Shown piece by piece: positions 49,227-60,546 of a stretch of 64,000 nucleotides of DNA. A model generated the notes under the pieces. That model made no database searches. It was not told the DNA's origin and saw nothing but the letters and a program-made list of their open reading frames with translations. The position numbers and the translations under genes were made by a program. Each line of letters opens with the position of its first letter. Positions within the stretch are counted from its first letter, which is position 1. Source of the DNA: Galaxea fascicularis (taxonomy: Eukaryota; Cnidaria; Anthozoa; Scleractinia; Euphylliidae); NCBI GenBank assembly GCA_948470475.1, contig OX419337.1, positions 20,629,806 to 20,693,805 on the forward strand. The letters run 5' to 3'.

Positions 49227-49632
49227 CTATGGCAGCTGCATGCCACTTTGTGACGGAGGCTCGCGACAGAATATTATGCGTTTAAATCCTTCTTGAAAGT
49301 TTGTAATTCAAACAGCCTACAAAACAGGATTAAGGCACAAGCTACAAATAAATATAAAATAGAACACAGTTTGTATTTCAGAAAACTCAAAGCCGTCCAC
49401 TGCATAAAATGTCATTGTGGAATAAACTACAATGGGTGTGTAAACAATTACAAATCCTGCGGTTGCTAAAATAAATGTTATGACGAGTTTCTTTTTCTCA
49501 GAGCTTCTATCTTCCTCAGTGTTTGTTGTACATATTGTGTTAGAAAAGTACAGTCCTTTGATCAAGGATCCATAGCAGAAAAGAAATATCATCAAGGTAA
49601 TGTATGTATTGAGAGCGAAGGTCAGAATCACC
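49227..49632 (-). pseudogene. GPCR array copy 1: 3' fragment with stop in TM7
   Basis: It matches the C-terminal half (TM5-TM7) of the intact copies at 50935-51840 and 55177-56076, including GSLIKGLYFSNTICTT and SSEKKKLVITFILATAGF. It lacks TM1-TM4, because homology ends at 49632 beside a T-rich run. In TM7 the conserved NPVLYAF is cut to NPVL followed by TAG, and a second stop follows. The truncation plus the nonsense change make a functional receptor very unlikely. Confidence 0.9.
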
Positions 49633-49639
49633 TGTTTTT

Positions 49640-50934
49640 TTTTTTCTTTTTGGTTTTTAGCCTTTTACTACTGGCTATTTCGAACTCTGTTATCTCCAAC
49701 ACCCCGCCATCTCAAGAACTAAGCCTGGACAGGAAGAGGAGGGGGGGGGGGGGGAGAGTACTTCTCGAAATGTTTGGGTGTGCCACCCGGTCCGTCAAAT
49801 TCTGGCCCTATATTTTAGACCAAACTATGCCGTTTTTCCCACCCTTTTTAAACATGGCCTGGCAAATTCCAAATTTTCCCACTGACTTTGTTGTGGTGTA
49901 ACTACGCTTGCCATCAAGAATTGGTAAAATTGAGCTCGAATGATATAGTTTTGGTTAGTTGTCTCATTTCTCTGTTATTCATTTGGAGTTGAAACGACAA
50001 ATACGTTTATACGCTCTCGTGGTTCCCTTGTAAACCATACCCAATTTCAGACCTAAATGGGCAAAATCTTTTCCCCTTTTTTCGACCAAAAAGGCTAAAA
50101 AACCATACCCTTTGAGGCAGCACCTATCCATATAGCTTATATATATATATATAGAGAGAGAGAACCTCTCGGGGAACTAAGTTTGGTTTTCTGTGTCCTA
50201 AATTAACACATTTTATCTCAAGCTTTACTCATTATTTTGGGAAGGCATTATTACAAACAATAGGAATGTTACTTTAATAAAAAGACTCAGCAACAACTTA
50301 CTCATTCCTTCACTATTTCACTATTAGACGACAAACATTTCTGTAAAAAGCGTCCTTAAATATAAGTTCCAGTCACGTACATATATATTTATTACTAGAT
50401 TTTGTATACGAAAGTACGTTTTTATCTTAACAATAAAACATGCTTGTTCACTGAATGTGTTAAGGGATCTATAAAAGACAGTCAGAAAGCACTAGTAAAG
50501 TTCAATCGTTCAAACCATCTTCATTTTTACCCCTAGAAGTTTGACAGAGAGGGGTCGTCCTGTAAATCCACTCTTCTTCATTTGGAGCACTCCGTACAAA
50601 GCTGAACCCCTCCCCTCTCTTGCCGGAAATATAATCAATCCAAAAATTGATGTGTCCAGGTCACTAGTCCGAAAGCTTAAAACTTCTGTTTACTTCTCCC
50701 TGCAGAAAAGAAAGGCATCGTGCTTTTATTAGTGTTCGGCTTACGCTTTTGATATTAATGAAAGGTTCCTGTAGTCTAGACATAAGTTTTGCGGAAGAAA
50801 TGGTTAGAAACTATTGATACATTTAAACGGGACCGTTAAGAAGATTCGTTTTAATGAACTTGCTTTCGCTGATTCCAGTATATGAAAACAAAACACAAAG
50901 ACTCGCACGTTTGGCAATGAAAGTTAATTGGCAG
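49640..50934. repeat. Duplicated 3' flank of GPCR unit, copy A
   Basis: This block is repeated at 53990-55176. Shared landmarks are AATTGGTAAAATTGAGCTCG, CGACAAATACGTTTATACG, TTAGACGACAAACATTT, AACAATAAAACATGCTTGTT and CACTGAATGTGTTAAGGGAT. It probably includes the 3' UTR of the receptor gene. A weaker match is at about 61370-62748. Confidence 0.8.
49740..49755. repeat. G-run
   Basis: A run of about 14 G in the spacer between GPCR copies 1 and 2. It is prone to length error. Confidence 0.8.
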
Positions 50935-51840
50935 CTATGGCAGCTGCATGCCACTTTGTGACGGAGGCTCACGACAGAATATTATGCGTTTAAATCCTTC
51001 TTGAAAGTTTGTACTTCGAAAAGCGTACAAAACAGGATTAAGGCACAAGCTACATAAGAATAAAAAATCAAACACAGTTTGTAGTTCAGAATTCTGAAAG
51101 CCGTACACTGCATCAAATGTCATTGTGGAATAAACTACAATCGGTGTATAGCCAATCACAAATCCTGCGGTTGCTAGAATAAATGTTATGACGAGTTTCT
51201 TTTTCTCAGAGCTTCTATCTTCCTCAGTGCTTGTTGTACATATTGTGTTAGAAAAGTACAGTCCTTTGATCAAGGATCCATAGCAGAAAAGAAATATTAT
51301 TAAGGGGATGTAGGTATTGAGGGCGAAGGTTAGAATCACGTGAATTTTCGTTCCGCTGCTTGTTGGAATACACGTAACGAGTGTTTTGTCCCATTCCTGT
51401 AAAAATACACTCGGGAAGGAGAAAAGCACACTTGAGATCCAAACGGTAGCGATGGCCTGTTTGATGTTTTCTTGGTTCAATCGTAATCTCGTTCTGAGAG
51501 GCTTGAGTAAAGCATGATATCTTTCGACCGCTAGTAATGTAAGCGTTAAGGATGAAACCAAAATGGCATTACCAACGATCCACCAAGCTTTGCAAATGAA
51601 TCTACCTAGTGCATTACTCACATGGCCAAGTCCATATGTGATAAAAGTCGTGGGCCAGAAGATCAGAATGGTTAAGACATCACTAACAGCGAGGTTTGCT
51701 AACAAGTAATTAGTTGTTGTGTGCATTTCTCGTGTTTTGTGAACAATGCGGATGACCAACACATTTCCGATTAAACCGACAACAAAAAATGGAATGGAGA
51801 CCATTGAAACGATGAATCCCAAGGTATTGGTATCCATCAT
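50935..51840 (-). CDS. Class A GPCR, array copy 2 (intact, single exon)
   Basis: It encodes 301 residues with a full seven-TM architecture and a very short extracellular N-terminus of about 8 residues. Landmarks: TM1 GLIGNVLVIRIV; TM2 NYLLANLAVSD; TM3 starts at FICKAWW (disulfide Cys) and ends AVERYHALLKP (DRY-type motif as ERY); TM4 Trp in IATVWISS; extracellular loop 2 Cys in VTCIPTSS; TM5 TYIPLIIFLFCYG; TM6 FVIGYTPIVVY, lacking the CWxP Cys-Trp; TM7 LCLNPVLYAFRSTNF; C-terminal Cys (FCREPP) as a possible palmitoylation site. The pattern is that of neuropeptide-type rhodopsin-like receptors expanded in cnidarians; the ligand is unknown. Its nearest relative is the copy at 55177-56076, and its 5' flank is duplicated there too. 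Confidence 0.92.
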   Translation of the reverse strand: MMDTNTLGFIVSMVSIPFFVVGLIGNVLVIRIVHKTREMHTTTNYLLANLAVSDVLTILIFWPTTFITYGLGHVSNALGRFICKAWWIVGNAILVSSLTLTLLAVERYHALLKPLRTRLRLNQENIKQAIATVWISSVLFSFPSVFLQEWDKTLVTCIPTSSGTKIHVILTFALNTYIPLIIFLFCYGSLIKGLYFSNTICTTSTEEDRSSEKKKLVITFILATAGFVIGYTPIVVYSTMTFDAVYGFQNSELQTVFDFLFLCSLCLNPVLYAFRSTNFQEGFKRIIFCREPPSQSGMQLP

Positions 51841-52600
51841 GATGACTGCTTAGGTCTTCCTCCTGTTTGTCACGCGAGGCATTGAGGTTTGGTAAACTGC
51901 AAAGATTACCTGGGGACAGCTTTCATTTTCTTTGACAAACGTGTGCAAAACAGACAATTTCGGCTTTTGTCTGCAGTTAATGATTATTGGGTAATGTTTT
52001 TAAGTCTAACTGAGAGACTCACTGGAGGTTATCCTACAAAGTGTAATTCCAAGTAAGTGCTACTTTATTAAAATCAACCTCTTGGTGCATTAAAATTAAA
52101 AGCGAGAAACCCATGGGAACCGTTTTAACTTCGAGCACTCGTTTCCTGTAAGGAAAAAAAAACTAATAAATAAATAAACAATTATAATAAAAAGAGACAT
52201 CTTTCAGAATATCATGAAAGCGTGGAATAACTATGATAATTATTTTGTAAGCAGGTTGTCTGTAAACTGCTTTGCATAACGTCAAGTCGATAGCTAATTT
52301 TAGTGCAATGATGCATAGATAGATCACCACCCACGGGTTTCATTTAAAAAAACACACTTGTACTCCCCCAAGACAAGTTATTTGCTTTTTTTCCATAAGA
52401 TGCAAGCAGAATTCACTATAATTTTTTGCTATATTGTTAAGTTGCTCTAAAAATAGTTTTGGAATATTACTAATATAACCACTGAAATTAAAAGCCAACT
52501 TCTGAGAAGAGTCAGTATGATAATTGACACCCTTTTTATGAAGGAGCCGAAAGTGTTGCAATGATCATGGAAAATAAAAGATGGTTACCCCAATAATTGA
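51841..52600. promoter_or_regulatory. Duplicated 5' flank of GPCR copy 2
   Basis: It matches 56077-56830 upstream of copy 3. Shared segments include GATGACTGCTTAGGTCTTCC, GACAAACGTGTGCAAAACAG, ACTTGTACTCCCCCAAGACA and TTGCTATATTGTTAAGTTGC. It presumably carries the receptor promoter, copied with the gene. Confidence 0.6.
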
Positions 52601-53609
52601 AACACAGAACCTGCAAATTTATGTAATCAGGAATAAACGTTACTCAGGAGTTAAAACAAAATTTATAAGAGGAGTCCATCTCTGTTTTTAATGGTAAGCG
52701 GGAACTAAACAAAACTAGACTGACAAATTATGAACTCTTTTGCAGCAGTTTGGTAAATACTGACCTTCGTTTGCGTTGCTCCTCACTATAGTGGCCGCGT
52801 CAACTCCAGTAGCTTTTCTTTAACTCTCTCCCACCTGCCATAGCTGTAATTTTTGTTTTTTTTTTGTTTTCAGTTTGGCAGTTTACCGATTTGACGTACG
52901 CGATATGTCTCAGATGGGGCACAAAAACCTTAATAAGGGTTTATGGTACACTTAAATGTCCGGCAAATAATTGTAAATAGTTTCGTTGTAGGTCAAAAGG
53001 TTTGTACGTATCCAGATATAGAAAGGCGAATCCATTTTCGGACGGTTGTGCGGGACATTTTTGACCAAAGGGAGACTGAGCCGTTTTAGTAAAGTTAACG
53101 TCATGTTGAGTATGGCACACGTGGCATTATTATTCAGTTGAGATTCTAGCTTTCCCTTCTGAATATTGAAGTCGGAGGAAAATACGTTCATAGGAAAAGG
53201 CCGCTGTACAGAATTGTATATCCCAATTGTGAAAATGTCGTCTGAAACAATATTTCCTGTTGTTAATCCTCCACCCCTCCCCCTCTCCCCCCAGTAATAA
53301 TGTTGACTTACGGAAAATAACTGCAAAGTACATACATGATTACTGTGAAATGATTGTGTAGGTGATGTGTTTTCTACAACATTTGTGCAAAGCTTTCTGG
53401 TAGTATACCACACACGTCTCTTTTATTTTTATTGTATACAGACTCGCCGGAAGGCTCGTGTGTATATGTGCTGGTTTAAATTTGCTTTTAGTTTAAAAAA
53501 TTTTGAACAAGCTCAAGTTTTCTCTTCCTTTTTTGCCATATTAATTTCCATAATCTAAAACAAGGAAAGTTAAAAATCAGACTAGCCTGCAGTACGTGCA
53601 GGCGTTATT
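52601..53609. other. Spacer between GPCR units, no recognisable gene
   Basis: Part of the segment at about 52620-52920 also resembles 57130-57420 (AATTTATGTAATCAGGAATA), so the duplicated flank extends patchily into it. The rest is unique and has no supported gene. Confidence 0.4.
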
Positions 53610-53765
53610 ATTTTGGCGCGGAACGCTTGATAAATCATGTTTTCGATGCCGCCATCTTGGATTGTAATTGGAAATATTTCCTCGCCCTAATCCTCTACAG
53701 TTACCAAATCCAAGATGGCGGCCATAAAACGAAACTGTGCACTCGCGCGCCCAAAATACGCATGT
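53610..53765. mobile_element. Foldback element with GCCGCCATCTTGGATT arms
   Basis: GCCGCCATCTTGGATT at about 53650 is inverted as AATCCAAGATGGCGGC at about 53708. The outer ends also pair (TTTTGGCGCG and CGCGCCCAAAA). It is a short non-coding inverted-repeat element of MITE type. Confidence 0.7.
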
Positions 53766-53989
53766 ACCACAGGCTAAAATCAAACTGGCTCAAAAAACTT
53801 TAACTGAATCAGAAAAAAATGTAAACCACAACATATACCAAGAAAACACAAGTGACCTGTGGGATATTCTACGATACACCACTCGAATGCATTGCTTGAC
53901 TACTCGCAATAATAGTTGATATTTGCCAAGGGGCGGATTTAACTTACTGTCCAAGAGGGGGTACTCCAGACTTCAAGTGGCAGGATGAT

Positions 53990-55176
53990 CAAGTGGGGAC
54001 AAAAGTCAAAGCCAAAAAAACCCTTAGGGGTTCCATTCCTCAAAATTCTTGGTAGGCCTCTGCCACCTGGTTCTCCAAATCCTGGCCCTATTTCAGACCA
54101 AACTTTGCCATTTTTCACACCCGTTTTCAGACCTGGCCTCCAAAACCTAATGCCGTTTTCCAACATGGCCTGGCGAGCTCCAAGATTTCTCACTGGCCTT
54201 GTTGTAGTGTAACTACACATCGCATCGGAGCCGAAGTCAAGAATTGGTAAAATTGAGCTCGAATGATATAGTTTTGGTTAGTTGTCTCATTTCTCTGTTA
54301 TTCATTTGGAGCTGAAACGACAAATACGTTTATACGATCTCGTGGTTCCCTTGAAAACCATACCCGACTTCAGATCAAAATGGTCAAAATCTATACTCGT
54401 TTTCAGATCCGAGACCAAAACGGCTCAAAGACCATACCCTTTGGGGTGGCACATACCCATATGGCTTATATAGGGGAGTGCCCCTCAGGGAACTAAGTTT
54501 GGTTTCCTGTGTCCTAAATTAACATCTTTCATCTCATGCTTTACTGATTAATTTGACAGAGTGACAACAGGAAGTATAAGTACAAACAATAGGAATGTTA
54601 CTTTAATAAAAAGACTCAGCAACAACTTACTTATTCGTTTTCTATTTCACTACTAGACGACAAACATTTAACTAAAAAGCGTCCTTAAATATATGTTCCA
54701 GTTACGTACATATATACTTATTACTAGATTCTGTATGCGAAAGTACGTTTTTATCTTAACAATAAAACATGCTTGTTCACTAAATGTGTTAAGGGATCTA
54801 TAAAAGGTAGTCAGAAAGCACTAATAATCAATCCAAAAATTGATGTTTGCAGGTCACTCTCCGAAACCTTAAAACTTCTGTTTACTTCTCCCTGCAGACC
54901 AGAAAGGCATCGCGCTTTTAGTAGTGTTTGACGTTCGCTTTTGATATTAATGAAAAGTTCTTGTATTCAAAGGAACATCCTTAATTTGGTTTGAACGTTC
55001 AGATTCAACGACAAGTTTAGACATGAATTTTGAAGAAATGTTTAGAAACTATTGATACATTTAAACGGGACCGTTAAGAAGTTTCGTTTTAAGGAACTTG
55101 CTTTCGCTGATTCCAGTATATGAAAACAAAACACAAAGACTCGCACGCAAGTTTGGCGATGAAAGTTAATTGGCAG
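53990..55176. repeat. Duplicated 3' flank of GPCR unit, copy B
   Basis: Counterpart of 49640-50934, collinear with it up to the stop codon of copy 3. The two intact receptors are 4242 bases apart, counted stop to stop. Confidence 0.8.
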
Positions 55177-56076
55177 CTATGGCAGCTGCATGCCACTTTG
55201 TGACGGAGGCTCGCTACAGAATATTATGCGTTTAAATCCTTCTTGAAAGTTTGTACTTCGAAAGACGTACAAAACAGGATTAAGGCAAAAGCTACATAAG
55301 AATATAAAATAGAACACGGTTTGTAGTTTAGAAAACTCAAAGCTGTACACTGCATCAATTGTGGAATAAACTACAATGGGTGTATAGCCAATCACAAATC
55401 CTGCGGTTGCTAGAATAAATGTTATGACAAGTTTCTTTTTCTCAGAGCTTCTATCTTCCTCAGTGTTTGTTGTACATACTGTTTTAGAAAAGTACAGTCC
55501 TTTGATCAAGGATCCATAGCAGAAAAGAAATATTATGAAGGGGATGTATGCACAAAGCGCACAGATCAGAATCACGTGAATTTTTGTTGCGCTGCTTGTT
55601 GGAATACACGTAACGAGTGTTTTGTCCCATTCACGTAAAAATAGACTTGGGAAGGAGAAAAGCACACTTGAGAACCAAACGGCAGAGATGACCTGTTTGA
55701 TGTTGTCTTGGTTCAATCGCAATCCTGTTCTGAGAGGCTTGAATAAAGCATGATATCTTTCGACCACTAGTAATGTAAGCGTAAAGGATGAAACCAAAAT
55801 GGCAGTATCACCGATCCACGAAACTTTGCAAATGAATCTTCCGAGTCCATCACTCACATTTCTAAGTTCATATCTGGTAAAAGGCACTCGCCAGAAGATC
55901 AGAATGGTTGAGACATCACTAACAGCGAGGTTTGCTAGCAAGTAATTAGTGGTTGTGTGGATCTCTCGTGTTTTGTGAACAATGCGGATGACCAACACAT
56001 TTCCGATTAAACCGACAATAACAAATGGAATGGAGACCGTTGAAAAGATGAATCCCAAGTTATTGGTATCGATCAT
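55177..56076 (-). CDS. Class A GPCR, array copy 3 (intact, single exon)
   Basis: It encodes 299 residues, collinear with copy 2 apart from a short deletion (STIDAVYSF against STMTFDAVYGF) between TM6 and TM7. It retains GLIGNVLVIR, NYLLANLAVSD, the TM3 Cys, VVERYHALFKP, FVIGYTPIVVY, NPVLYVF and the same C-terminal end (SQSGMQLP). Substitutions concentrate in TM2 to extracellular loop 1 and around TM3, the ligand-facing side. Intracellular loop 3 and TM6 are almost unchanged. This suggests a functional paralogue with a changed ligand-binding region, or partial gene conversion. Confidence 0.92.
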   Translation of the reverse strand: MIDTNNLGFIFSTVSIPFVIVGLIGNVLVIRIVHKTREIHTTTNYLLANLAVSDVSTILIFWRVPFTRYELRNVSDGLGRFICKVSWIGDTAILVSSFTLTLLVVERYHALFKPLRTGLRLNQDNIKQVISAVWFSSVLFSFPSLFLREWDKTLVTCIPTSSATKIHVILICALCAYIPFIIFLFCYGSLIKGLYFSKTVCTTNTEEDRSSEKKKLVITFILATAGFVIGYTPIVVYSTIDAVYSFEFSKLQTVFYFIFLCSFCLNPVLYVFRSTNFQEGFKRIIFCSEPPSQSGMQLP

Positions 56077-56830
56077 GATGACTGCTTAGGTCTTCCTCCT
56101 GTTTATCACGCGAGGCATCGAGGTTTGGTAAACTGCAAAATCACCTGGTGACTGCTTTCATTTTCTTTGACAAACGTGTGCAAAACAGACAATTTCGGCT
56201 GTTGTCTACAGTCAATGATTATTGGGTAATGTTTTCAACGTTGATGGAAGAAAGTGTAATTTCAAGGAAGGGCTACAATATTGAAATCAACCACTTAGTG
56301 TATTAAAATTAAAAGCGAGAACCCATGGGAACCGTTTTAGCTTCGAGGACTCTTTTCCTGTAACAAAAGAAATAATAAACTAATAAAGAAATAAACAATT
56401 ATGATAAAAAGAGACTTCTTTCAGAACATCACGAAAGCGTGAAATGACAATGATAATTATTTTTTAAGCAGGTTGTCTGTGAACTGCTTTGCATAACGTC
56501 AACTCGATAGTTAATTTTAGTGCATTGATGCATAGATCGGGATAGATCACCACCCAAGGGTTTGATTAAAAAAAAAACACACACTTGTACTCCCCCAAGA
56601 CAAGTTATTTGCTTTTTTTCCATAAGACGCAAGCAGAATTCACTATAATTTTTTTGCTATATTGTTAAGTTGCTCTAAAAATAGTTTTGGAATATTACTA
56701 ATATAACCCCGCCATAATATAAAATCATTAAAAGCCAACTTCTCCGCCGAATCAATATTGTACTTGTGGGTTAAAGCCAACAGCATAGCAGAACCTCTGC
56801 TTACAAAGCTGCCGAGAATGTTGCAACGAT
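56077..56830. promoter_or_regulatory. Duplicated 5' flank of GPCR copy 3
   Basis: Counterpart of 51841-52600. The similarity runs through CTTGTACTCCCCCAAGACAA and TATTACTAATATAACC and fades after about 56830. Confidence 0.6.
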
Positions 56831-56855
56831 CGAGGAAAAGAAAAGATGATATGTA

Positions 56856-56976
56856 CTATATCAAACACGAGAGAAGAGAGGTTAAAATACGACGCGCAGC
56901 GGAGTATTTTTGACGCAATTCGAGGTGTTTGGATGGCCGATGAAACACTGTATCGAGTGTTTGATATATCTTCTCA
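56856..56976. mobile_element. Inverted-repeat element, TATATCAAACAC termini
   Basis: CTATATCAAACACGAG at the left is inverted as CGAGTGTTTGATATATC at the right. The interior is about 90 bases and contains CGACGCGCAGCGGAGTAT. It has no gene. Confidence 0.6.
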
Positions 56977-57817
56977 ATTGAACAAAAACTAAGGAATTAA
57001 CGGAGAAGTAAAATCGTCAAAATCTATGCTAATTAAGACCGGGTATTCAAATCCCCTTCACGATTGTGGTTTCCTTTGTTTTAACTCAATGAATTATTAA
57101 TGAGTTTGAGAAGGTTAAACCTCCAAAATTCTGAAACGCAGAACTTGCATATTTATGTAATCAGGAATAAACTTAAGCCGTGAACAATGGAAAATGTTTA
57201 GGAGGGATAAAAATTTTTTATGGTAAGCAGAACCCAAAGAAAGCCAGAGAGATATGAGGAATTATTTACAGTATAGTAAACACTGAACTTCGTTCTTCAC
57301 TCCTCACTCTGGAGGCTGGATCAGCTTCGGTAGCACATTCTTTTCACCACCTCACACCTGTCATAGCTGTCATCTCTTTTTGGCGATTTAATTTGACGTA
57401 CGCAGTGTGCCTTAGGTGAGGCACTAAAACCTGGTAATTAAAGATTTATGGTACCCCTCATTGACCAGCATATACTTCTTAATAGTTCAAGTAATAATTT
57501 TTCCTTGACTAAAATTTGTTCCCACACTGAGTTGGTTGAGAGATCTGATGCGGATTAGAAATAAACAGAGAGAAACAAATAAATCATGAATTTCGAAATA
57601 GGGAGTAAGTTAGGAACATTGAAATAGTCAAGGCTAATCCAGTGGATGATCGCAATGACGACGCTGTCCCAGTAGAATAAAATATTACAACACACTGCAT
57701 AGACCCTATTGAAAAATGGCTGCCCTTAAATCATTCTTTTGGTCATATTCATATTCTTCACTTTTGGTCAGAAGTGAAAGCCAGAAGTTCTGGTTTTCTC
57801 TTCTGAATGCAGTACAA
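56977..57817. other. No recognisable gene
   Basis: A/T-rich anonymous sequence, partly related to the 52620-52920 spacer. Confidence 0.4.
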
Positions 57818-58108
57818 ACCCGCGTATGAGAACCTAAAATGAAGAACCTGTCAGGCTAAAATTTTCATTTGAAACTCCTTTTTTTCCATAAGAACCTATT
57901 TAGCCTAAAACTTTCAATAGGTTTTTATTTTACAAACATGAAGGGTAAGATTCAGTAAGATTCAAGAAATGAACAAATAATTGTAAACCATATCATGTCT
58001 TTTTCAATACTGGGACACACAATGCAATTGTAATTTATTTACTGTATGATTATCATCTATTTTATTTTATTTCAGATAATTATTTAAAATACAGCACTAT
58101 ACACTATA
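57818..58108. repeat. Partial copy of the AAACCCGCGTATAAGAACCT element
   Basis: It begins ACAAACCCGCGTATGAGAAC and repeats the first 280 or so bases of the neighbouring element in direct orientation (GTCATGTC/ATCATGTC, TTTTTCAATACTGGGACACA). Confidence 0.75.
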
Positions 58109-58120
58109 CACAGTCAAAAC

Positions 58121-59019
58121 CCGCGTATAAGAACCTACAATTTAAGAACCTGTTAGGCTAAAATTTTCATTTTTAACCCCTTTTTTTCCATAACAACCTT
58201 TTTAGCCTAAAAGTTTCAATAAGTCCTTTTACAAATCTGAAGGCCAGGTGAAAATACAAAAAAACAATTTAGCCTAGGTTTTTAGTAAGATTCAAAGAAT
58301 GAGCTAAAATTGTAAACCATGTCATGTCTTTTTCAATACTGGGACACACAATGCAATTGTATTTTATTTACTGTATGATCTTCAGATAATTATTTAAAAT
58401 ACAGCACTATACCTATTCGATATCACATATGTCCTGAAGTAGTCAGGGACACAAAACGAATCTGTTCCTCACTCAATCTGTTCCCCAGAGGTATTGTGCT
58501 GGCTGGCAAATTATCAGTTATTTTGCGGAGGTGGTTATCAAATTTCTTGCTGCTGATGGTTTCGGTTGGTAATTACTGAAGTGTGGTAGCAGTGTGAGTG
58601 TTGCTGGCTGGCCAAATCGGGATTGTTGTGAGAAATTTTTCTCCCCCCCCCCCTCCCCCCACTGAAGGGTTGATTTGAGGCCTTTTTTGTTGTTGTGCAG
58701 GGTGCTCAATTTGCACCTGGCTGGGAAACCAACCAATTTTATCTAGCTGGCTGGGAAATATCTTGTGTGTCTTGCTGGCAAAAAGGAACAGATATTTTTT
58801 TTCCCAGCAATATTAAAAAAAGACATGAAAATGCCTGAATAACATTTAGTTTTATTAACTGGAGTATAACAATACATTTTTCAACAAAGTGGTCGTTTTG
58901 TGCCCCTGAAGTAGTTATCTGTGCTGATCGCTAGTGCCCTATCAAATTAACAACCTAGTTAAGAACCTAAGTAGCCCAAAATCCCAAAAAAATCTAGGTT
59001 CTTATACGCGGGTTTTTAC
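58121..59019. mobile_element. Non-autonomous DNA element, about 0.9 kb, with 27-28-bp terminal inverted repeats
   Basis: The left terminus ACACAGTCAAAACCCGCGTA is mirrored by the right terminus ACGCGGGTTTTTACTGTGT, and the pairing continues through TAAGAACCT/AGGTTCTTA. No transposase frame is present. A truncated direct copy of the left part precedes it. Confidence 0.8.
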
Positions 59020-59648
59020 TGTGTTGTAGTCGAAAGAAAATTTGTGAATAGGAAAAAGCCGATGTACAGGTGCTCTACATAACCGGTACGTTTCAAAAGC
59101 AGTAAATTTTGTCGATGCTGTTGATATCTTCACGTAAAGCACATCAACATAGTACTAAAATGCAGTGACTTTTGGGGCAGCAAAATTACGGAGGAAGGAA
59201 GTGGCGGGGGATAGAAGGGGGGAATATTTGACCTAAACGTATGTCCAGTTGAAACTTGAGGTCGCTAAAACTACACGAGAGGAAGAAGACGATGTCTGAA
59301 CGAGACGAAGGGAAAAGTTGACCATAGAATCGGGTGTCAGTCTTCCTTTTCCCAACAGCCTTAAAGAAGGACGGGAAGAGGGCAGTCTTAACTTTCTCGA
59401 CGTTTTGGAGGGTGAGGTATAAGCATGTAGTCCTCAGCAAAAGCCATGAAGCAAGGAACTCGGATCACGTTAAGCGGAATGTTGACCCCCCCTTGAGATT
59501 CCCCCCTCGAGATTCCGTTCTCAGGACAGCGGCATTTCTCTGAAGCAGAACAAGGCTTGGTTACATAGCAAACAAACATGGCGGGCAAGCTATGGTACTT
59601 TCTTTAGAGATTCGTCACAATTTTCCTTCTTCTGTGGCGGCAATGCTT
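59020..59648. other. No supported gene
   Basis: Two overlapping minus-strand frames (59186-59440 and 59388-59588) might be remnants of a degraded coding repeat. I could not assign them to a family. Confidence 0.35.
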
Positions 59649-60151
59649 GGAAAACGAAAAGATCTGGAAGAAGCAACGCATCTATGAAAGGAACCATTCC
59701 TCATGTATCAGCTGCTTTACACTGTTGCGGTATAGGACTTGTATCCAAGCCGACTTGTTGGATTTTGAACAGTGGGGTTTTATGCAATCCAGCGTTTTGT
59801 TAGACGTTTTTCCTGTTGATCAGGAAACACAGAACTGTGTAAGACAAGTGTATGGCGTGGTATTTTCTACCGAACGTCCTGTTCCCCCTATATACAAACC
59901 TCATTTTGCAGCAGTGTCCAGTGAAGCGGTTACAGAAATCCTGGGTCATCCTCCGTGTAAAAACCTGACGAGGTTTTCTTTGTTTTATGAGGTATTGTTT
60001 TTCTGTACGCTATTGTCTATAATGTTTTGTTGTCTTTGTTTTACATCACTTGTGAGCTTCACAGGTTTTTACACCGAGGATGAGCCGAAATCCTCGATTG
60101 GAGCACGTTTGTGGTAAGATCAGAAACGCTTGTCGAATTTGTGTCAGGAAA

Positions 60152-60257
60152 TACGTTATTGGACGTATACAAAACATGGACCCCCGGTCCATGGACCGGG
60201 TCCACAAGGGTGGTCCATGGACCGGGGGTCCATGTTTTGTATACGTCCTACGTTATT
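60152..60257. mobile_element. 88-bp hairpin MITE with 9-bp target-site duplication
   Basis: The element is 60161-60248: 37-base arms (GGACGTATACAAAACATGGA outward end; perfect complement on the other arm) around a 14-base loop. TACGTTATT occurs immediately on both sides (60152-60160 and 60249-60257). The flanks join in the SelO-like reading frame once the element and one duplicate are disregarded, so the insertion site is exact. Confidence 0.92.
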
Positions 60258-60444
60258 TCCCAAATCTGTGCTGCTTTCACATAGATACGGCGGGCATCAG
60301 GTAGAAAACAAAAGCTAACACGTGATATTGGCCTTTTCTAGCTGGTAATCAGTGTTTATCACTTTTTGTAATGCGTTACAAAGTATTAAAAATTATTTAG
60401 AGTCACCGCGATGCATCGTCCGAGGGAACCTGATGCTTTCTATA

Positions 60445-60546
60445 TAATAATAATAACTTTATTTAAGTCTCAAATCTTTCTAGCTGAGGACAGGTGCTGT
60501 ACTAATTGGGGAGACTTTAAATCGAATCAAATCAAATCAAATCAAA
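60445..60546 (-). mobile_element. SINE family C tail fragment
   Basis: TTTCTAGCTGAGGACAGG, TACTAATTGGGGAGACT and TAAATCGAATCAAATC match the 3' part of the SINE at 8748-9049, preceded by an (ATA)n run. It has no tRNA head. Confidence 0.65.

Noticed and set aside
59186..59588. Two minus-strand frames that might be retrotransposon remnants
   Set aside because: No reverse-transcriptase or other motif could be recognised.
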